A DNA stretch of 64,000 bases from NCBI GenBank assembly GCA_017462015.1, contig JAFTRX010000106.1, forward strand, positions 1-64,000, read 5' to 3'. A program made the position numbers and the translations under genes. Shown piece by piece: positions 52,267 to 61,654 of the stretch (the first letter of the stretch is position 1; every line of letters begins with the position of its first letter). The notes beneath the pieces were generated by a model, which was not told the DNA's origin, made no database searches, and saw only the letters and a program-made list of their open reading frames with translations. This stretch comes from Lentisphaeria bacterium (GTDB lineage Bacteria; Verrucomicrobiota; Lentisphaeria; Victivallales; Victivallaceae).

Positions 52267-53364
52267 TCACTTTCCCTTTGCCCAGCGGGCAAGTGAAGCC
52301 AGATGCAAGGGGATATCCAGATGCTGCGGGCAAACTTTACTGCAAGCGCCGCATTTGATACACTCATCGGGAGTGTGGACATTCATTTTGTAACCGTTTA
52401 TAAGCTGCGGAGTATCGCCGAAGATCCGGGTGTTGTTGAGAAGCCGAATAAAGCCGGGAATCGGCAGCTTTACCGGACACTCCGGCTGACAATATCCGCA
52501 AGCAGTACACTCCACTTGCGGATTACGGTGCAAAAACTCCCGCAACCGCGCCAGTGTCCGGGATTCTTCATCGCTCAACGGCTGAAAATCTTTCATCAGC
52601 GCCACATTGTCCTGCATCTGCTCCATCGTGGAAATACCGCTCAAAACGGTGTCCACTCCCTCAAGTCCGGCGGCAAAGCGGATTGCCCAGGAGGCTATTG
52701 ATGCTTCAGGAGAGACCGTTTTCAACATCGAAACGCCCTCCTCCGGCAAATTTGCCAGCAATCCGCCTTTGACCGGCTCCATTATCAAAATCTTTTTCCG
52801 GTGTTTCCGGGCGATTTCATAACACTCTCCGGCGCGGACTGCCGGATTGTCCCAGTCGATATAGTTGATCTGCAGCTGAACAAAATCAACTTCCGGATAT
52901 TCGGTCAGGACTTTTTCCAGAAGTTCAGGTTTGCCGTGAAAAGAGAATCCCGCCTCCCGCACCAGTCCCTTTGCCTTCTTTTCAAAGATAAAGTCGAAGT
53001 AACGTTTTTCAACCGCCTCCGGGTAAAGCCGCTCTTCCATGGAGTGAAACAGATACCGGTCAAAATACCCGACTCCGGTAACTTCGAGCTGTTTCTGAAA
53101 AAACTGCTCAGCACTGCCGTCTGCGGCGATCCGCCACGAAGAAAGTTTATCCGCGATTTCAAAGCTGTCGCGTGCGTACCGTTTGACGATGCACTCCCGG
53201 ATCGCATGTTCGGATTCCGTGTTATGATAAACTTCCGCCGTATCAAATTTACGGAATCCGTTTTCCAGAAAATAATCGACCAGAGTGTTCGTTGCGTTAT
53301 AATCAATTTTTTTATCGGCACCGACCGGCAGCCGCATCATCCCCAAAGCAAGCTCTTTTCTCAT
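52267..53364 (-). CDS. Aldo/keto reductase with C-terminal [4Fe-4S] domain
   Basis: 365 residues, no leader. The barrel has LGMMRLPVGADKK, KFDTAEVYHNTESE (Asp and Tyr of the active site), FSFHGKPELLE, INYIDWDNP and MEPVKGGLLANLP. The tail has CTACGYCQPECPV and CIKCGACSKVCPQ, two ferredoxin-type clusters. It is the cytoplasmic counterpart of the exported enzyme at 41.7 kb. GAGGAG lies 8 nt before the ATG. It converges with the MFS gene (9-bp gap). Confidence 0.88.
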   Translation of the reverse strand: MRKELALGMMRLPVGADKKIDYNATNTLVDYFLENGFRKFDTAEVYHNTESEHAIRECIVKRYARDSFEIADKLSSWRIAADGSAEQFFQKQLEVTGVGYFDRYLFHSMEERLYPEAVEKRYFDFIFEKKAKGLVREAGFSFHGKPELLEKVLTEYPEVDFVQLQINYIDWDNPAVRAGECYEIARKHRKKILIMEPVKGGLLANLPEEGVSMLKTVSPEASIASWAIRFAAGLEGVDTVLSGISTMEQMQDNVALMKDFQPLSDEESRTLARLREFLHRNPQVECTACGYCQPECPVKLPIPGFIRLLNNTRIFGDTPQLINGYKMNVHTPDECIKCGACSKVCPQHLDIPLHLASLARWAKGK

Positions 53365-53468
53365 AAGTAAAGCTCCTCAAACAGTACCCGTTGCAGATTT
53401 TCAGTTAATGTATCACACTTTTTTTAAAAGTCAAACTCCGGGAAGCACCGGGTTTTTTTGTGTTTTAG

Positions 53469-53791
53469 CACAGCTGTCACATAGGAAACGACCTGCGGCG
53501 GCGCCTCGTGGGCAATCTTGGGGGCAAATCAGCGGACTCAGCTTCGGTCGAGGACGGTAGTCCACTCCCTCAGCTTCGCCTTGATTTACCCCCAACCTTG
53601 CCCACGATCCATCCACCGGTCGCGACAGACCATTTTGAACGCAGTGTCACTGGTGGCGCGGCGCATGGCGCACGCGCGTTTTGCTTGCGCAAAACAAAAT
53701 CTGACAAAATCACTTTTTCAAGATCCAATTTTCTTCCGCTGAAAAAAATTGAAAAAATAAACTTTTTTCTGATTTTATAAGATATCTGTGG
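53469..53791 (+). mobile_element. Family D MITE-like element carrying the A core
   Basis: About 323 bp. The left end is CACAGCTGTCACATAGG and the right end ATATCTGTG, as in the 49.2 kb element; the 125-bp family A core (about 53491-53615, inverted) is present between GAAACG and CCGGTCGCG. Flanking 9-mers GTGTTTTAG and GTGTTTTTG differ at one base, a plausible 9-bp target duplication. It lies between the divergent reductase and tig genes. Confidence 0.85.
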
Positions 53792-53811
53792 TGTTTTTGT
53801 AAAAAAACTGT

Positions 53812-53840
53812 TTGTAAAAAGAGCAGAACCGGGGTATATT
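53812..53840 (+). promoter_or_regulatory. Promoter of the tig-clpP-clpX operon
   Basis: TTGTAA (53812-53817), 17 bp, TATATT (53835-53840), 64 bp before tig and just outside the MITE-like element. Confidence 0.65.
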
Positions 53841-53903
53841 ATAGAGATTGTATTGTAAATCATAGAACAAATTAATAAATATTTCAAGAAAGGTTTTACC
53901 AAA

Positions 53904-55211
53904 ATGGCTAAAAATCTGAACGATTCCATCCGGATGGAAATCAAAGATGCCGGTGTCTGTACCCGCGAATTCACCTTCTCTGTCAGCGCTGATGATGCAA
54001 AAAGCGAAAGCGCCAAAGTCCTGAACAACATCGCCGGTATGGTTCAGCTCCCCGGTTTCCGCGCCGGCAAAGCTCCTCTCGGCATGGTCAGCAAAAAGTA
54101 CGCTGCCGAAATCGTCGAAGAAGTCCGCAGCCGTTACCTCAGCGCCGCTGTCAACAAAATTGAAAGCGACGACTCCCTCGATCTGCTCTCTTTGCGCATC
54201 ACCAAAATGGACGAAATCAAAGTCAACGAAGCTTGCGAATTTGTCTTTGAAGCCGTTGTCGCTCCGGAATTTGAACTGGGCGATTACAGCGCCATCAAAC
54301 TCGACATCCCCGTTGATGCCGTCACTGAAGATGCCGTCAAAGAACGCCTCGACCTCTACCGCAACATGTACGGAACCTACGCTGATGCCGATTCCGCGGC
54401 TCAGAAAGAAGATATGCTCAAAGTCGATTACAAGGGCGACTTTGAAGTTGCCGAAGATGCTCCGGCTTCTCTGAAACGCCAGATCGAAGCCAAAGACAGC
54501 TTCATGTGGCTCAACGAACCTGAAAACATCCCCGGCGCCATCGAAGCTCTCACCGGTGCTGAAGTCGGCAAAGAGTACAGCTTCACTGCCAACTATCCCG
54601 CCGATTACCGCGAAGAAGCCCTCGCCGGCAAGAGCGTCAACTACACCGTCAAAGTCAACGCCATCCAGCGCCGCAAAGCTCTGACTGACGAAGAACTTAT
54701 CGCCCGCACCAACTCCGAATCCATGGACAAGCTCACCGACAACATCCGCAAGAGCCTCGAAGGTGATGCCGAGCAAAAACGCCGTCAGGATGCGGTCGAA
54801 GCCTACTACAAGAAACTCGATGAAAGCGTTGCTCAGTTCGATCTGCCCGCTCTGCTCGTTGACAGCGAGATCCAGAAGGCTCTGGAACGTCTCGCCCGCG
54901 AAACCGTCAAAGACGAAGCCGATGCCGAAAAGTTCAAAGCTGAACTCGACAACCATCGCAAAGCCGTCGAAGCTGATGCCCGCGCCGCCGTCCGCCGCCA
55001 GCTCATCCTCCGCAAGGCTGCCATTGCTGAAAAGGTCGAAGTTTCCGACAACGAACTCGATTTCCAGCTCAACATGATGAGCCGTTACTACGGTTTCAAC
55101 GCCAAAGAGATGCGCTCCACTCTGGAGAAGAATGGCGGCATCGATGAACTGCGTTCCGATCTTATCAACGGCAAAGTGCTGGAGAAACTCGCAACTGCTG
55201 CTCTCAACTGA
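53904..55211 (+). CDS. tig: Trigger factor
   Basis: 435 residues. Ribosome-binding N-terminal domain with the signature GFRAGKAPLGMV near residue 50, a central FKBP-like PPIase domain (about 160-245; LKVDYKGDFEVAE), and the helical C-terminal chaperone arms rich in Lys, Glu and Ala. It folds nascent proteins. The order tig-clpP-clpX is the standard one. Codon use is strongly biased (AAA/GAA/CTC/GCC), as expected for high expression. Confidence 0.96.
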   Translation: MAKNLNDSIRMEIKDAGVCTREFTFSVSADDAKSESAKVLNNIAGMVQLPGFRAGKAPLGMVSKKYAAEIVEEVRSRYLSAAVNKIESDDSLDLLSLRITKMDEIKVNEACEFVFEAVVAPEFELGDYSAIKLDIPVDAVTEDAVKERLDLYRNMYGTYADADSAAQKEDMLKVDYKGDFEVAEDAPASLKRQIEAKDSFMWLNEPENIPGAIEALTGAEVGKEYSFTANYPADYREEALAGKSVNYTVKVNAIQRRKALTDEELIARTNSESMDKLTDNIRKSLEGDAEQKRRQDAVEAYYKKLDESVAQFDLPALLVDSEIQKALERLARETVKDEADAEKFKAELDNHRKAVEADARAAVRRQLILRKAAIAEKVEVSDNELDFQLNMMSRYYGFNAKEMRSTLEKNGGIDELRSDLINGKVLEKLATAALN

Positions 55212-55271
55212 GTGCAGCAGTAACCGTCAATTCCGGGGCTGAACAGGGGCATAACACCAATGGAGAAGAAA

Positions 55272-55880
55272 ATGACTTCACTCAAATCTTATCTGGTCCC
55301 GACGGTCATTGAACAGACCAGTCAGGGAGAACGTGCATTTGACATTTACAGCCGCCTCCTCAAGGATCGTATCGTTTTGCTCGGTACCCCGATTGACGAT
55401 GCTGTGGCTAATCTGGTCATCGCTCAGCTGCTCTTTCTGCAGGCAGAAGACCCCAAAAAAGATATTGAACTTTACATCAACAGCCCCGGCGGTTCTGTGA
55501 CCGCCGGTCTGGCGATTTATGACACCATGCAGATTTTGTCCTGCGATGTCAAAACCTACTGTCTCGGACAGTGCGCCAGCATGGGCGCGGTTCTGCTTGC
55601 CGCCGGTGCCGCCGGAAAACGTTACGCCCTCCCCAACAGCCGGATCATGATCCATCAGCCCTGGGGCGGTGCGGAAGGCACTGCCGCCGACATCAGTATC
55701 CAGGCCAAAGAGATTCTCCGCCTGAAAGCGATGCTCAACAATATTCTGTCCAGTCATTCCGGACAGCCGCTCAAAAAAATCGAAAAAGATACTGAGCGTG
55801 ACTTTTTCATGAGTGCAAAAGAGGCAGTGGAGTACCATCTGGTCGACAGTGTCATCTATCCGAAAAAGAACGACAAGTAA
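55272..55880 (+). CDS. clpP: ATP-dependent Clp protease proteolytic subunit
   Basis: 202 residues from the ATG at 55272 (GGAG at 6 nt; an ATG four codons upstream lacks one). The serine protease triad is intact: Ser103 in GQCASMGA, His128 in [10 protein letters not shown] and Asp173 in KDTERD. The N-terminus [20 protein letters not shown] is typical of processed ClpP. It pairs with ClpX, encoded 22 bp downstream. Confidence 0.97.
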   Translation: MTSLKSYLVPTVIEQTSQGERAFDIYSRLLKDRIVLLGTPIDDAVANLVIAQLLFLQAEDPKKDIELYINSPGGSVTAGLAIYDTMQILSCDVKTYCLGQCASMGAVLLAAGAAGKRYALPNSRIMIHQPWGGAEGTAADISIQAKEILRLKAMLNNILSSHSGQPLKKIEKDTERDFFMSAKEAVEYHLVDSVIYPKKNDK

Positions 55881-55902
55881 ATCCAAGTGAGTTCAGGCAG
55901 AT

Positions 55903-57198
55903 ATGGCAAACAATAAAGAAAAAATCCAGTGCGCGTTTTGCGGTCAATCCCCCAGTTCCAAGAAGAAAGATCTCTTTTTCCTTCCCAGTATGTACGAGGG
56001 GTTGAGCATTTGTACAGAGTGTCTGGAGAAAGCAAACTCGTTTCTCAACGATGCTGCCGCCGCGAAAAACGCCCGCAAAGATGATGCCACTGCCGCATAC
56101 ATCCGCTCACTCAAAGTGCCGACCCCGGTCGAAATAAAAGCGGAACTTGACCGTTGCGTTATCGGTCAGGAGTCGGCAAAAAAAGTTTTATCGGTTGCAG
56201 TGCATAACCACTACCACCGGTTGAAAAGCCGTCTCTCCGGAGTGGCGGATGCCCTGCCGGAAGAATTGAAAGAGGTGAAGCTCGACAAAAGCAACGTGTT
56301 GCTCCTCGGTCCTACCGGAAGCGGTAAGACGCTGCTCGCGCAGACCCTTGCCAATATGCTGGATGTTCCCTTTGCCATCGCGGATGCCACCACGTTGACT
56401 GAAGCCGGGTATGTCGGCGAAGATGTGGAAAACATCCTGTTGCGGCTTTATCAGGCATCCGGCAACGATCTGGAACGTACCCAGATCGGTATTATTTACA
56501 TTGACGAACTGGATAAAATTTCCCGCAAAGGCGAAAATGCTTCCATCACCCGCGACGTTTCCGGCGAAGGTGTCCAGCAGGCTCTGTTGAAGATTCTGGA
56601 AGGAACCGTTGCCAATGTTCCGCCGCAGGGAGGGCGCAAGCATCCCAATCAGGAGTTTATCCATATTGATACCACCAACATTCTCTTTATCTGTGCCGGA
56701 GCATTCGTCGGGCTGGATAAATTAGTCAAACGGCGCAAAGGCAACCGGGTTCTCGGTTTTGACGATGCCGGAAAAAGCGAGATGCCGGAAGAGGACGAAA
56801 GCCGCAATCCGCTCTTGGAGTGCGAGCCGGAAGATCTCGTTCACTTCGGTCTTATTCCGGAACTGGTGGGACGTCTGCCGGTGATCTCCGCCCTCGATGC
56901 ATTGGATAAAGATGCTCTTGTCCGGGTGTTGAGCGAACCGCGCAATGCGCTGACCAAGCAGTACCGCAAACTTCTTGCGTTGGAAAATGTCGATCTCGAA
57001 TTCACTCCGGCGGCACTCGAAGCGATTGCCGAAAAGGCCGTCAAGCGCGGCACCGGAGCGCGTGGTCTGCGCGCTCTGATGGAGGAATTGATGCTTGATG
57101 TCATGTTTGCCGCCCCCGCCGTGAAAGGCAAGGCGCGCTGTATCATCGGGGATGATGCTGTCCGTGGAGAAAATAAACCGCAACTTGTCGACCTCTGA
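55903..57198 (+). CDS. clpX: ATP-dependent Clp protease ATP-binding subunit ClpX
   Basis: 431 residues. The N-terminal zinc-binding domain has CAFCG and CTEC pairs. The AAA+ module has Walker [18 protein letters not shown], Walker [12 protein letters not shown], the pore-loop GYVGED and sensor blocks with [12 protein letters not shown] (the LGF region carries the ClpP-contact loop at about 275-290 in this family). The last 47 bp overlap the kinase gene in another frame. Confidence 0.96.
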   Translation: MANNKEKIQCAFCGQSPSSKKKDLFFLPSMYEGLSICTECLEKANSFLNDAAAAKNARKDDATAAYIRSLKVPTPVEIKAELDRCVIGQESAKKVLSVAVHNHYHRLKSRLSGVADALPEELKEVKLDKSNVLLLGPTGSGKTLLAQTLANMLDVPFAIADATTLTEAGYVGEDVENILLRLYQASGNDLERTQIGIIYIDELDKISRKGENASITRDVSGEGVQQALLKILEGTVANVPPQGGRKHPNQEFIHIDTTNILFICAGAFVGLDKLVKRRKGNRVLGFDDAGKSEMPEEDESRNPLLECEPEDLVHFGLIPELVGRLPVISALDALDKDALVRVLSEPRNALTKQYRKLLALENVDLEFTPAALEAIAEKAVKRGTGARGLRALMEELMLDVMFAAPAVKGKARCIIGDDAVRGENKPQLVDL

Positions 57199-58258
57199 GC
57201 AGGATTCGCTGGATCAGACGATCATTATTTCTGACACCGGTAACAAAAAAGAGTCTGCCGATGAAAGTTTTGATGCGGTTTCCAAACTTCCGGTGAAATC
57301 GCAGGAACGCTATAAATTCATCCGCAGCATCGGTTTCGGCGGCATGAAAGGCGTTCTGCTTGTCCACGACAAAGATACCGGACGGGATGTTGCCATGGCA
57401 ATCATGCCGGATTTCCGCGACCGCCCCCGCCGGGATTTGAACCGGTTTGTCCGGGAGGCAAATATTACCGCGCAGTTGGAACACCCGAATATCGTCCCGG
57501 TGCATGATATCGGTATCGACGGTTCCGGTTCACCATATTTCACCATGAAATATCTGCGCGGTCAGACACTGGCGATGATTTTGCGCCAGAAGCACAGCGG
57601 CAAAGAAACAACATACGATCTTGACCGGCTGCTGCGGGTGTTGATCCGGGTCTGCAACGCGGTCGCATTCGCGCACAGCAAAGGCATCTGCCATCTGGAT
57701 TTGAAACCCGCCAACATCCATTGCGGTGAATTCGGTGAAGTTCAAGTGCTGGACTGGGGTCTGGCAGCGGCGGAAGATGATGATTTTGACAGCGGTCTGC
57801 TTCAGGGTACACCGGGATATATGTCACCGGAATTCATCCGGTCGGCAGGTAAAGTCCGTCCGGGGCCGGGAGCGGATATTTACGCTATCGGCGCCATACT
57901 TTATGCAATTCTGACCAACGACACCCCCTTCGCCGGTTTGCCGCAGCAGGAGGTTTTGCGCCGTACCGTGGAAGGAAGAATAAAACCGCCATCCAGTCGC
58001 GGTCTCCACATAAACCCCGGATTGGAAGCAATATGTATGAAAGCACTTGCCACAACGCCGGAAGAACGTTACCACAGTGTCATGGAGTTACGTCAGGAGA
58101 TACTCAACTGCATGAACGGATTCCCGACGCAGGCGGAAAATCCGTCAGAATGGCGGCGGGCATCACTCTATATCAAGCGCCACTGGGCTAATATGGTCAT
58201 TGTTCTGCTGGTGATGGTAATAGCAATGTTGACCTTCATCCTGCTGGGACACAAATAA
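57152..58258 (+). CDS. Membrane-anchored Ser/Thr protein kinase with displaced lysine
   Basis: About 368 residues; the exact start inside clpX is uncertain. A 50-residue N-terminal extension precedes a Hanks-type kinase domain. The glycine-rich loop is GFGGMKGV (61-68), the catalytic loop HLDLKPAN (181-188), the metal site DWG (201-203) and the APE motif SPE (225-227). The VAIK motif reads VAMA (80-83): its lysine is replaced by alanine, and Lys66 sits in the glycine-rich loop instead, as in WNK kinases. Glu102 could be the helix-C partner. One C-terminal helix (about 345-363) anchors it to the membrane with almost nothing outside. Coupled to clpX and dxr; targets unknown. Confidence 0.85.
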   Translation: MMLSVEKINRNLSTSEQDSLDQTIIISDTGNKKESADESFDAVSKLPVKSQERYKFIRSIGFGGMKGVLLVHDKDTGRDVAMAIMPDFRDRPRRDLNRFVREANITAQLEHPNIVPVHDIGIDGSGSPYFTMKYLRGQTLAMILRQKHSGKETTYDLDRLLRVLIRVCNAVAFAHSKGICHLDLKPANIHCGEFGEVQVLDWGLAAAEDDDFDSGLLQGTPGYMSPEFIRSAGKVRPGPGADIYAIGAILYAILTNDTPFAGLPQQEVLRRTVEGRIKPPSSRGLHINPGLEAICMKALATTPEERYHSVMELRQEILNCMNGFPTQAENPSEWRRASLYIKRHWANMVIVLLVMVIAMLTFILLGHK

Positions 58259-58269
58259 AGGATATCACG

Positions 58270-59424
58270 ATGACGAAAAATAATGTTGCCCTGCTCGGCG
58301 CGACCGGTTCCATCGGTCGCAGTGCGACAGTTGTTTTATCCTGTTACAAAGAGCGTTTCAATGTGCCGCTGGTTGCCGCAAGAAGCAGTATCAAAGAGCT
58401 TGCCGCATGCGCAAAAGAGTTGAATTCGGCAATGGCGCTGACTACAGACAAAGCGTTTTACAGCGAATTATCTGCCGCACTGCCGCAGGGAACGGCGGCG
58501 TTGTCCGGGATGGAAAAGTTGATTGAAGTTGTCTCTTCAGATCAGGTTGATACCGTGTTGTGTGCCATCATCGGAACAGCGGGCATCCGTCCGGTGCTGG
58601 CGGCGATCGAAGCAGGAAAAACGATTGCACTTGCCAGCAAAGAGGTGATGGTCTCTGCCGGAGAATTGGTCAATGCGGCACTGAAAGCCAATCCTCAAGC
58701 CCGGCTGATTCCGGTGGACAGTGAACACTCCGGAGTTTTCCAGTCGCTTGCCGGAAGAGCAAAAAATGAGGTTGAAACGATTATCCTGACCGCAAGCGGC
58801 GGCCCTTTCCGCACCTGGAGCGCAGAGAGAATAGCCAGCGCCACACTCGCGGAAGCACTCAATCATCCGACCTGGAGCATGGGAAAAAAAATCACCATTG
58901 ATTCCGCATCCATGATGAACAAAGCGTTGGAACTGGTGGAAGCGCGTTATCTCTTTGAAGAGTACAATGCCAAACTTGATGTACTTGTCCATCCGCAATC
59001 GGCGGTACATGCATTGATCGAACTTACCGACGGGTCACTCATCGCCCAGTGCGCGATCACCGATATGAAACTGCCGATCGCGTATGCGCTGACCTATCCG
59101 GAACGGGTGACGCTTCCGGCAGCAAAGTTATCTCTTGCCGAAATGGGAAAACTTGAGTTCTTCGCTCCTGACCGAAAACGGTTCCCGGCGTTTGATTTTG
59201 CGTATGCGGCAGTGGAAAGCGGCGGCACACTGCCGTGCGCGATGAATGCGGCAAATGAAGTTGCCGTAGAGCGCTTCTGCGCCGGAGAGATCACCTTCGG
59301 TTCAATTTACCGCATAATTGATAAAGTTATGTCCGATTGGCACAACGAGCCGCAAAAATCCCTGGAGCAGCTCGATGCCGCAGATGCCGAAGCCCGGAGC
59401 AAAGCCCGGGAGGTGAAGTTGTGA
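58270..59424 (+). CDS. dxr: 1-deoxy-D-xylulose 5-phosphate reductoisomerase
   Basis: 384 residues. Second step of the MEP isoprenoid route. The NADPH site is VALLGATGSIGRSA at the N-terminus; ASKEVMVSAGELV, PVDSEHSG with the metal-binding residues, TASGGPF, HPTWSMGKKITIDSASMMNK and AANEVAVERF follow. AAGGA lies 7 nt before the ATG. It overlaps the next gene by four bases (GTGA). Confidence 0.97.
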   Translation: MTKNNVALLGATGSIGRSATVVLSCYKERFNVPLVAARSSIKELAACAKELNSAMALTTDKAFYSELSAALPQGTAALSGMEKLIEVVSSDQVDTVLCAIIGTAGIRPVLAAIEAGKTIALASKEVMVSAGELVNAALKANPQARLIPVDSEHSGVFQSLAGRAKNEVETIILTASGGPFRTWSAERIASATLAEALNHPTWSMGKKITIDSASMMNKALELVEARYLFEEYNAKLDVLVHPQSAVHALIELTDGSLIAQCAITDMKLPIAYALTYPERVTLPAAKLSLAEMGKLEFFAPDRKRFPAFDFAYAAVESGGTLPCAMNAANEVAVERFCAGEITFGSIYRIIDKVMSDWHNEPQKSLEQLDAADAEARSKAREVKL

Positions 59425-60965
59425 AAAAAACGGTCGCAGAACCGCCAATGACCGTTTCTCCGGCGATGGCAACGGTACTGCTGCTGTTATTTGCGGCAAT
59501 ACTGCGGACAGTGTGGCTTCAGGTCGAACTGCAGTACGATGAATTGTGGACGTTGATACATTTCACGCCGCTTGACACGTTTCAGATATTGACAGATTTG
59601 TCATTGCCCAACAACCATCCGGTAAATACGCTGGTACTGAAATTTTTATCACAATTCACTCTGACACCGGCGATTCTACGTCTGGGAGTGTTTTTATGCG
59701 GCATCGGAGTCGTCCATCTGACCGGAAAGTGTGCAGAAATGCTCTCTTGTGACCGGGGATATTCGCTTGCAGCGCGATTTCTGGCGGCGTTATCGATGCC
59801 GTTGATATACTTCAGTGTCTACGCAAGAGGGTATATGTTCCAGCTTGCAGGATTACAGTTGTGTATTCTGGGGATGTACAGAATTACCGGCAATGACAAT
59901 GATAAATGGGCTCCATTCATGGTGATTGGAGGCGGGATATTGTGCTGTATCAGCGTATCAAGCGGCATCATGTTTCTGCTTTGTGCGGCAGCGGGGCACT
60001 TGCTGATTGCGCCCAAAGCATACCGGTTCAAATGCAAACTGGTGTTCAGCGGTGTCGCGCTCGGAGTTATATTGCTGATCTATTATACGGCGCTATACTC
60101 CCGGATCAAGGCCGGTCAGCAATGGGGGATCGAAATAAATTCAGTTACCGCATGGTTCAACTTTGCCGCAAGGACGGTTGCGGCGCTGCTGCCGTTGTTT
60201 CTGATTCCGTGGGTCATAGCAGGAGCAGTTTTCGACTGCCGCTGGCGCAAAGTGCTGTTGGCAGGGCTGGTGCCGCTGCTGTTGGCAATCATCACCAAAG
60301 GAGGCCCGGAGCGGGTGTATCTGCCCTTGGCATTGGTATTTATTCTTTGTGCGGCAAGCGGATTCAACGCATTGTGGAAAAAGTTTCCTCAGCATAAAAA
60401 AATATTGCTGACATTATTGGTGGCAAGCGGTATCGGTAACTGGCTGCTGCCCGAACCGGCATGGCAACTGCAGACACCGGCGGCGGATTTACGGCAGGTG
60501 TTGGCAGAGACGACGGAAAAAACGATGGTGATATTGCCCGGAACAGCGGGATTTCCGGTAACGCTCAACGCGCCGGAAGTTGCCGCCATCGCCGAACAAC
60601 GGGCGTTGCTTCCGGCAGAAGAGATTATAATGCTTCACTGTGCCAACGGCGAATTCAACGGAAGCGATATGTCCCATGGCGAAGTTGCGATGAGTTTCCC
60701 GCTCCGGGGGAAAATGAACGCCGGTATTCCGGGATACCGTTACCCGTTGAGCAAATGTGAGACCGTGCCAGGTTCAGGAAGTACGGTGCTGGTACGTTTT
60801 TCCGGAACGCCGCCGGAAGAGTTTATAAAATATTCCGGAAGAAAAATACGTCTTAATCTCTGGTTGAACAAGAGTTGTCAACTTTATATTTGCGAAGTAG
60901 TGCAGGAAGAGTTTCCTGCCGGATATGATGCGTGTTACCAAATTGGAGAATGTGTAAATGAGTAA
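59421..60965 (+). CDS. Polytopic membrane protein, GT-C glycosyltransferase-like
   Basis: 514 residues from the GTG at 59421 (GGAGGTGA at 5 nt), overlapping dxr. Nine to ten membrane helices lie between 10 and 350, followed by a soluble domain of about 150 residues outside. The first extracellular loop has YDELWTLIHF, an acidic motif like that of PMT/ArnT-type (GT39) enzymes, followed by LPNNHPVNTLVLKFL and YARGYMFQL. These use polyprenyl-phosphate sugars, which would fit its coupling to an isoprenoid gene, but the assignment to a sugar transfer role is inferred. Confidence 0.65.
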   Translation: MKKTVAEPPMTVSPAMATVLLLLFAAILRTVWLQVELQYDELWTLIHFTPLDTFQILTDLSLPNNHPVNTLVLKFLSQFTLTPAILRLGVFLCGIGVVHLTGKCAEMLSCDRGYSLAARFLAALSMPLIYFSVYARGYMFQLAGLQLCILGMYRITGNDNDKWAPFMVIGGGILCCISVSSGIMFLLCAAAGHLLIAPKAYRFKCKLVFSGVALGVILLIYYTALYSRIKAGQQWGIEINSVTAWFNFAARTVAALLPLFLIPWVIAGAVFDCRWRKVLLAGLVPLLLAIITKGGPERVYLPLALVFILCAASGFNALWKKFPQHKKILLTLLVASGIGNWLLPEPAWQLQTPAADLRQVLAETTEKTMVILPGTAGFPVTLNAPEVAAIAEQRALLPAEEIIMLHCANGEFNGSDMSHGEVAMSFPLRGKMNAGIPGYRYPLSKCETVPGSGSTVLVRFSGTPPEEFIKYSGRKIRLNLWLNKSCQLYICEVVQEEFPAGYDACYQIGECVNE

Positions 60966-61344
60966 ACGTCCGTCACCGCTGCTGCTGATTGCAGCAGTAA
61001 TGTTTACCGCACTTGCGCCAATGGGGATACCGTCAGCGAAGGCGGTCGATCCGTCGACGTTGATAACCGCCGCGCCGCACGCCGCGCAGCTGGCGAAGCT
61101 GTGGAGCCCGCAGCTGTTCCGGGCGCTGGGCTCAACCGGGACAGGATTATACAAAATGGGTGCAGCGATGCTGAATATCTTCCGCTTGCCGCTGGGATTG
61201 CTCCAGTGTACACTGGGAGCGCCATTCGGATTTTTCGGAGACGGAACATCCAACGTGGCACAAGGATTGATCGCGCCATGCGAATTGCTGCTGCAAACCC
61301 TGCTCCTTCCAGTACGGATAATAAGCCTCGGCACAATATACTAA
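60958..61344 (+). CDS. Small exported hydrophobic protein
   Basis: 128 residues, starting 8 bp inside the end of the GT-C-like gene. A signal peptide (PSPLLLIAAVMFTALA, cleavage near AKA at about 29) precedes a hydrophobic, Gly/Leu-rich mature part with two cysteines and the repeating LPLGLLQC / PCELLLQTLLLPV pattern. I recognise no family. It is last in the tig-to-GT-C series and is followed by a family B hairpin. Confidence 0.65.
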   Translation: MSKRPSPLLLIAAVMFTALAPMGIPSAKAVDPSTLITAAPHAAQLAKLWSPQLFRALGSTGTGLYKMGAAMLNIFRLPLGLLQCTLGAPFGFFGDGTSNVAQGLIAPCELLLQTLLLPVRIISLGTIY

Positions 61345-61345
61345 A

Positions 61346-61462
61346 GGGGAGATTGCTCAGGAGAAGGGAAAAACTTCTTTTCACGAGAAAAGAGCCGAAC
61401 GTCGGCCTCGGAGTATCCCTTCTCCCGAACCCTCATCCCTTTTCAAGAAAAGCGAAGTATTA
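61346..61462 (+). repeat. Family B hairpin element, copy 4 with broken right arm
   Basis: The start AGGGGAGATTGCTCAGGAGAAGGG, left arm, loop and tail match the araB-araD copy almost exactly, but in the right arm AGTTTTT is replaced by about 21 bases (GCCGAACGTCGGCCTCGGAG and two more). The long hairpin can no longer form fully; the inserted stretch has its own GCCGA/TCGGC stem. Confidence 0.85.
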
Positions 61463-61470
61463 ACACAAAA

Positions 61471-61644
61471 AAAAGCCGCCTTCAGGCGACATTCCTCAAC
61501 AACTACCTTGGTCGCCGACAGGCGACACCAAGCCAGCCAACACGGCAGGCACCGAAAAAAACGCCGACAGGCGTTTCATAAGCCGCGCAAGCGGCGCCAT
61601 CCACCACTACCTTGGTCGCCGACAGGCGACACCAAGCCAGCCAA
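61471..61644 (+). repeat. Array of five short four-base-loop hairpins
   Basis: CGCC-TTCA-GGCG (61477-61488), GTCGCC-GACA-GGCGAC (61511-61526), AAACGCC-GACA-GGCGTTT (61559-61576), GCCGC-GCAA-GCGGC (61582-61595) and GTCGCC-GACA-GGCGAC again (61615-61630). The second and fifth lie in a 38-bp direct repeat (61503-61540 and 61607-61644, period 104). No reading frame of note. Confidence 0.8.
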
Positions 61645-61654
61645 GCTCATAGGC

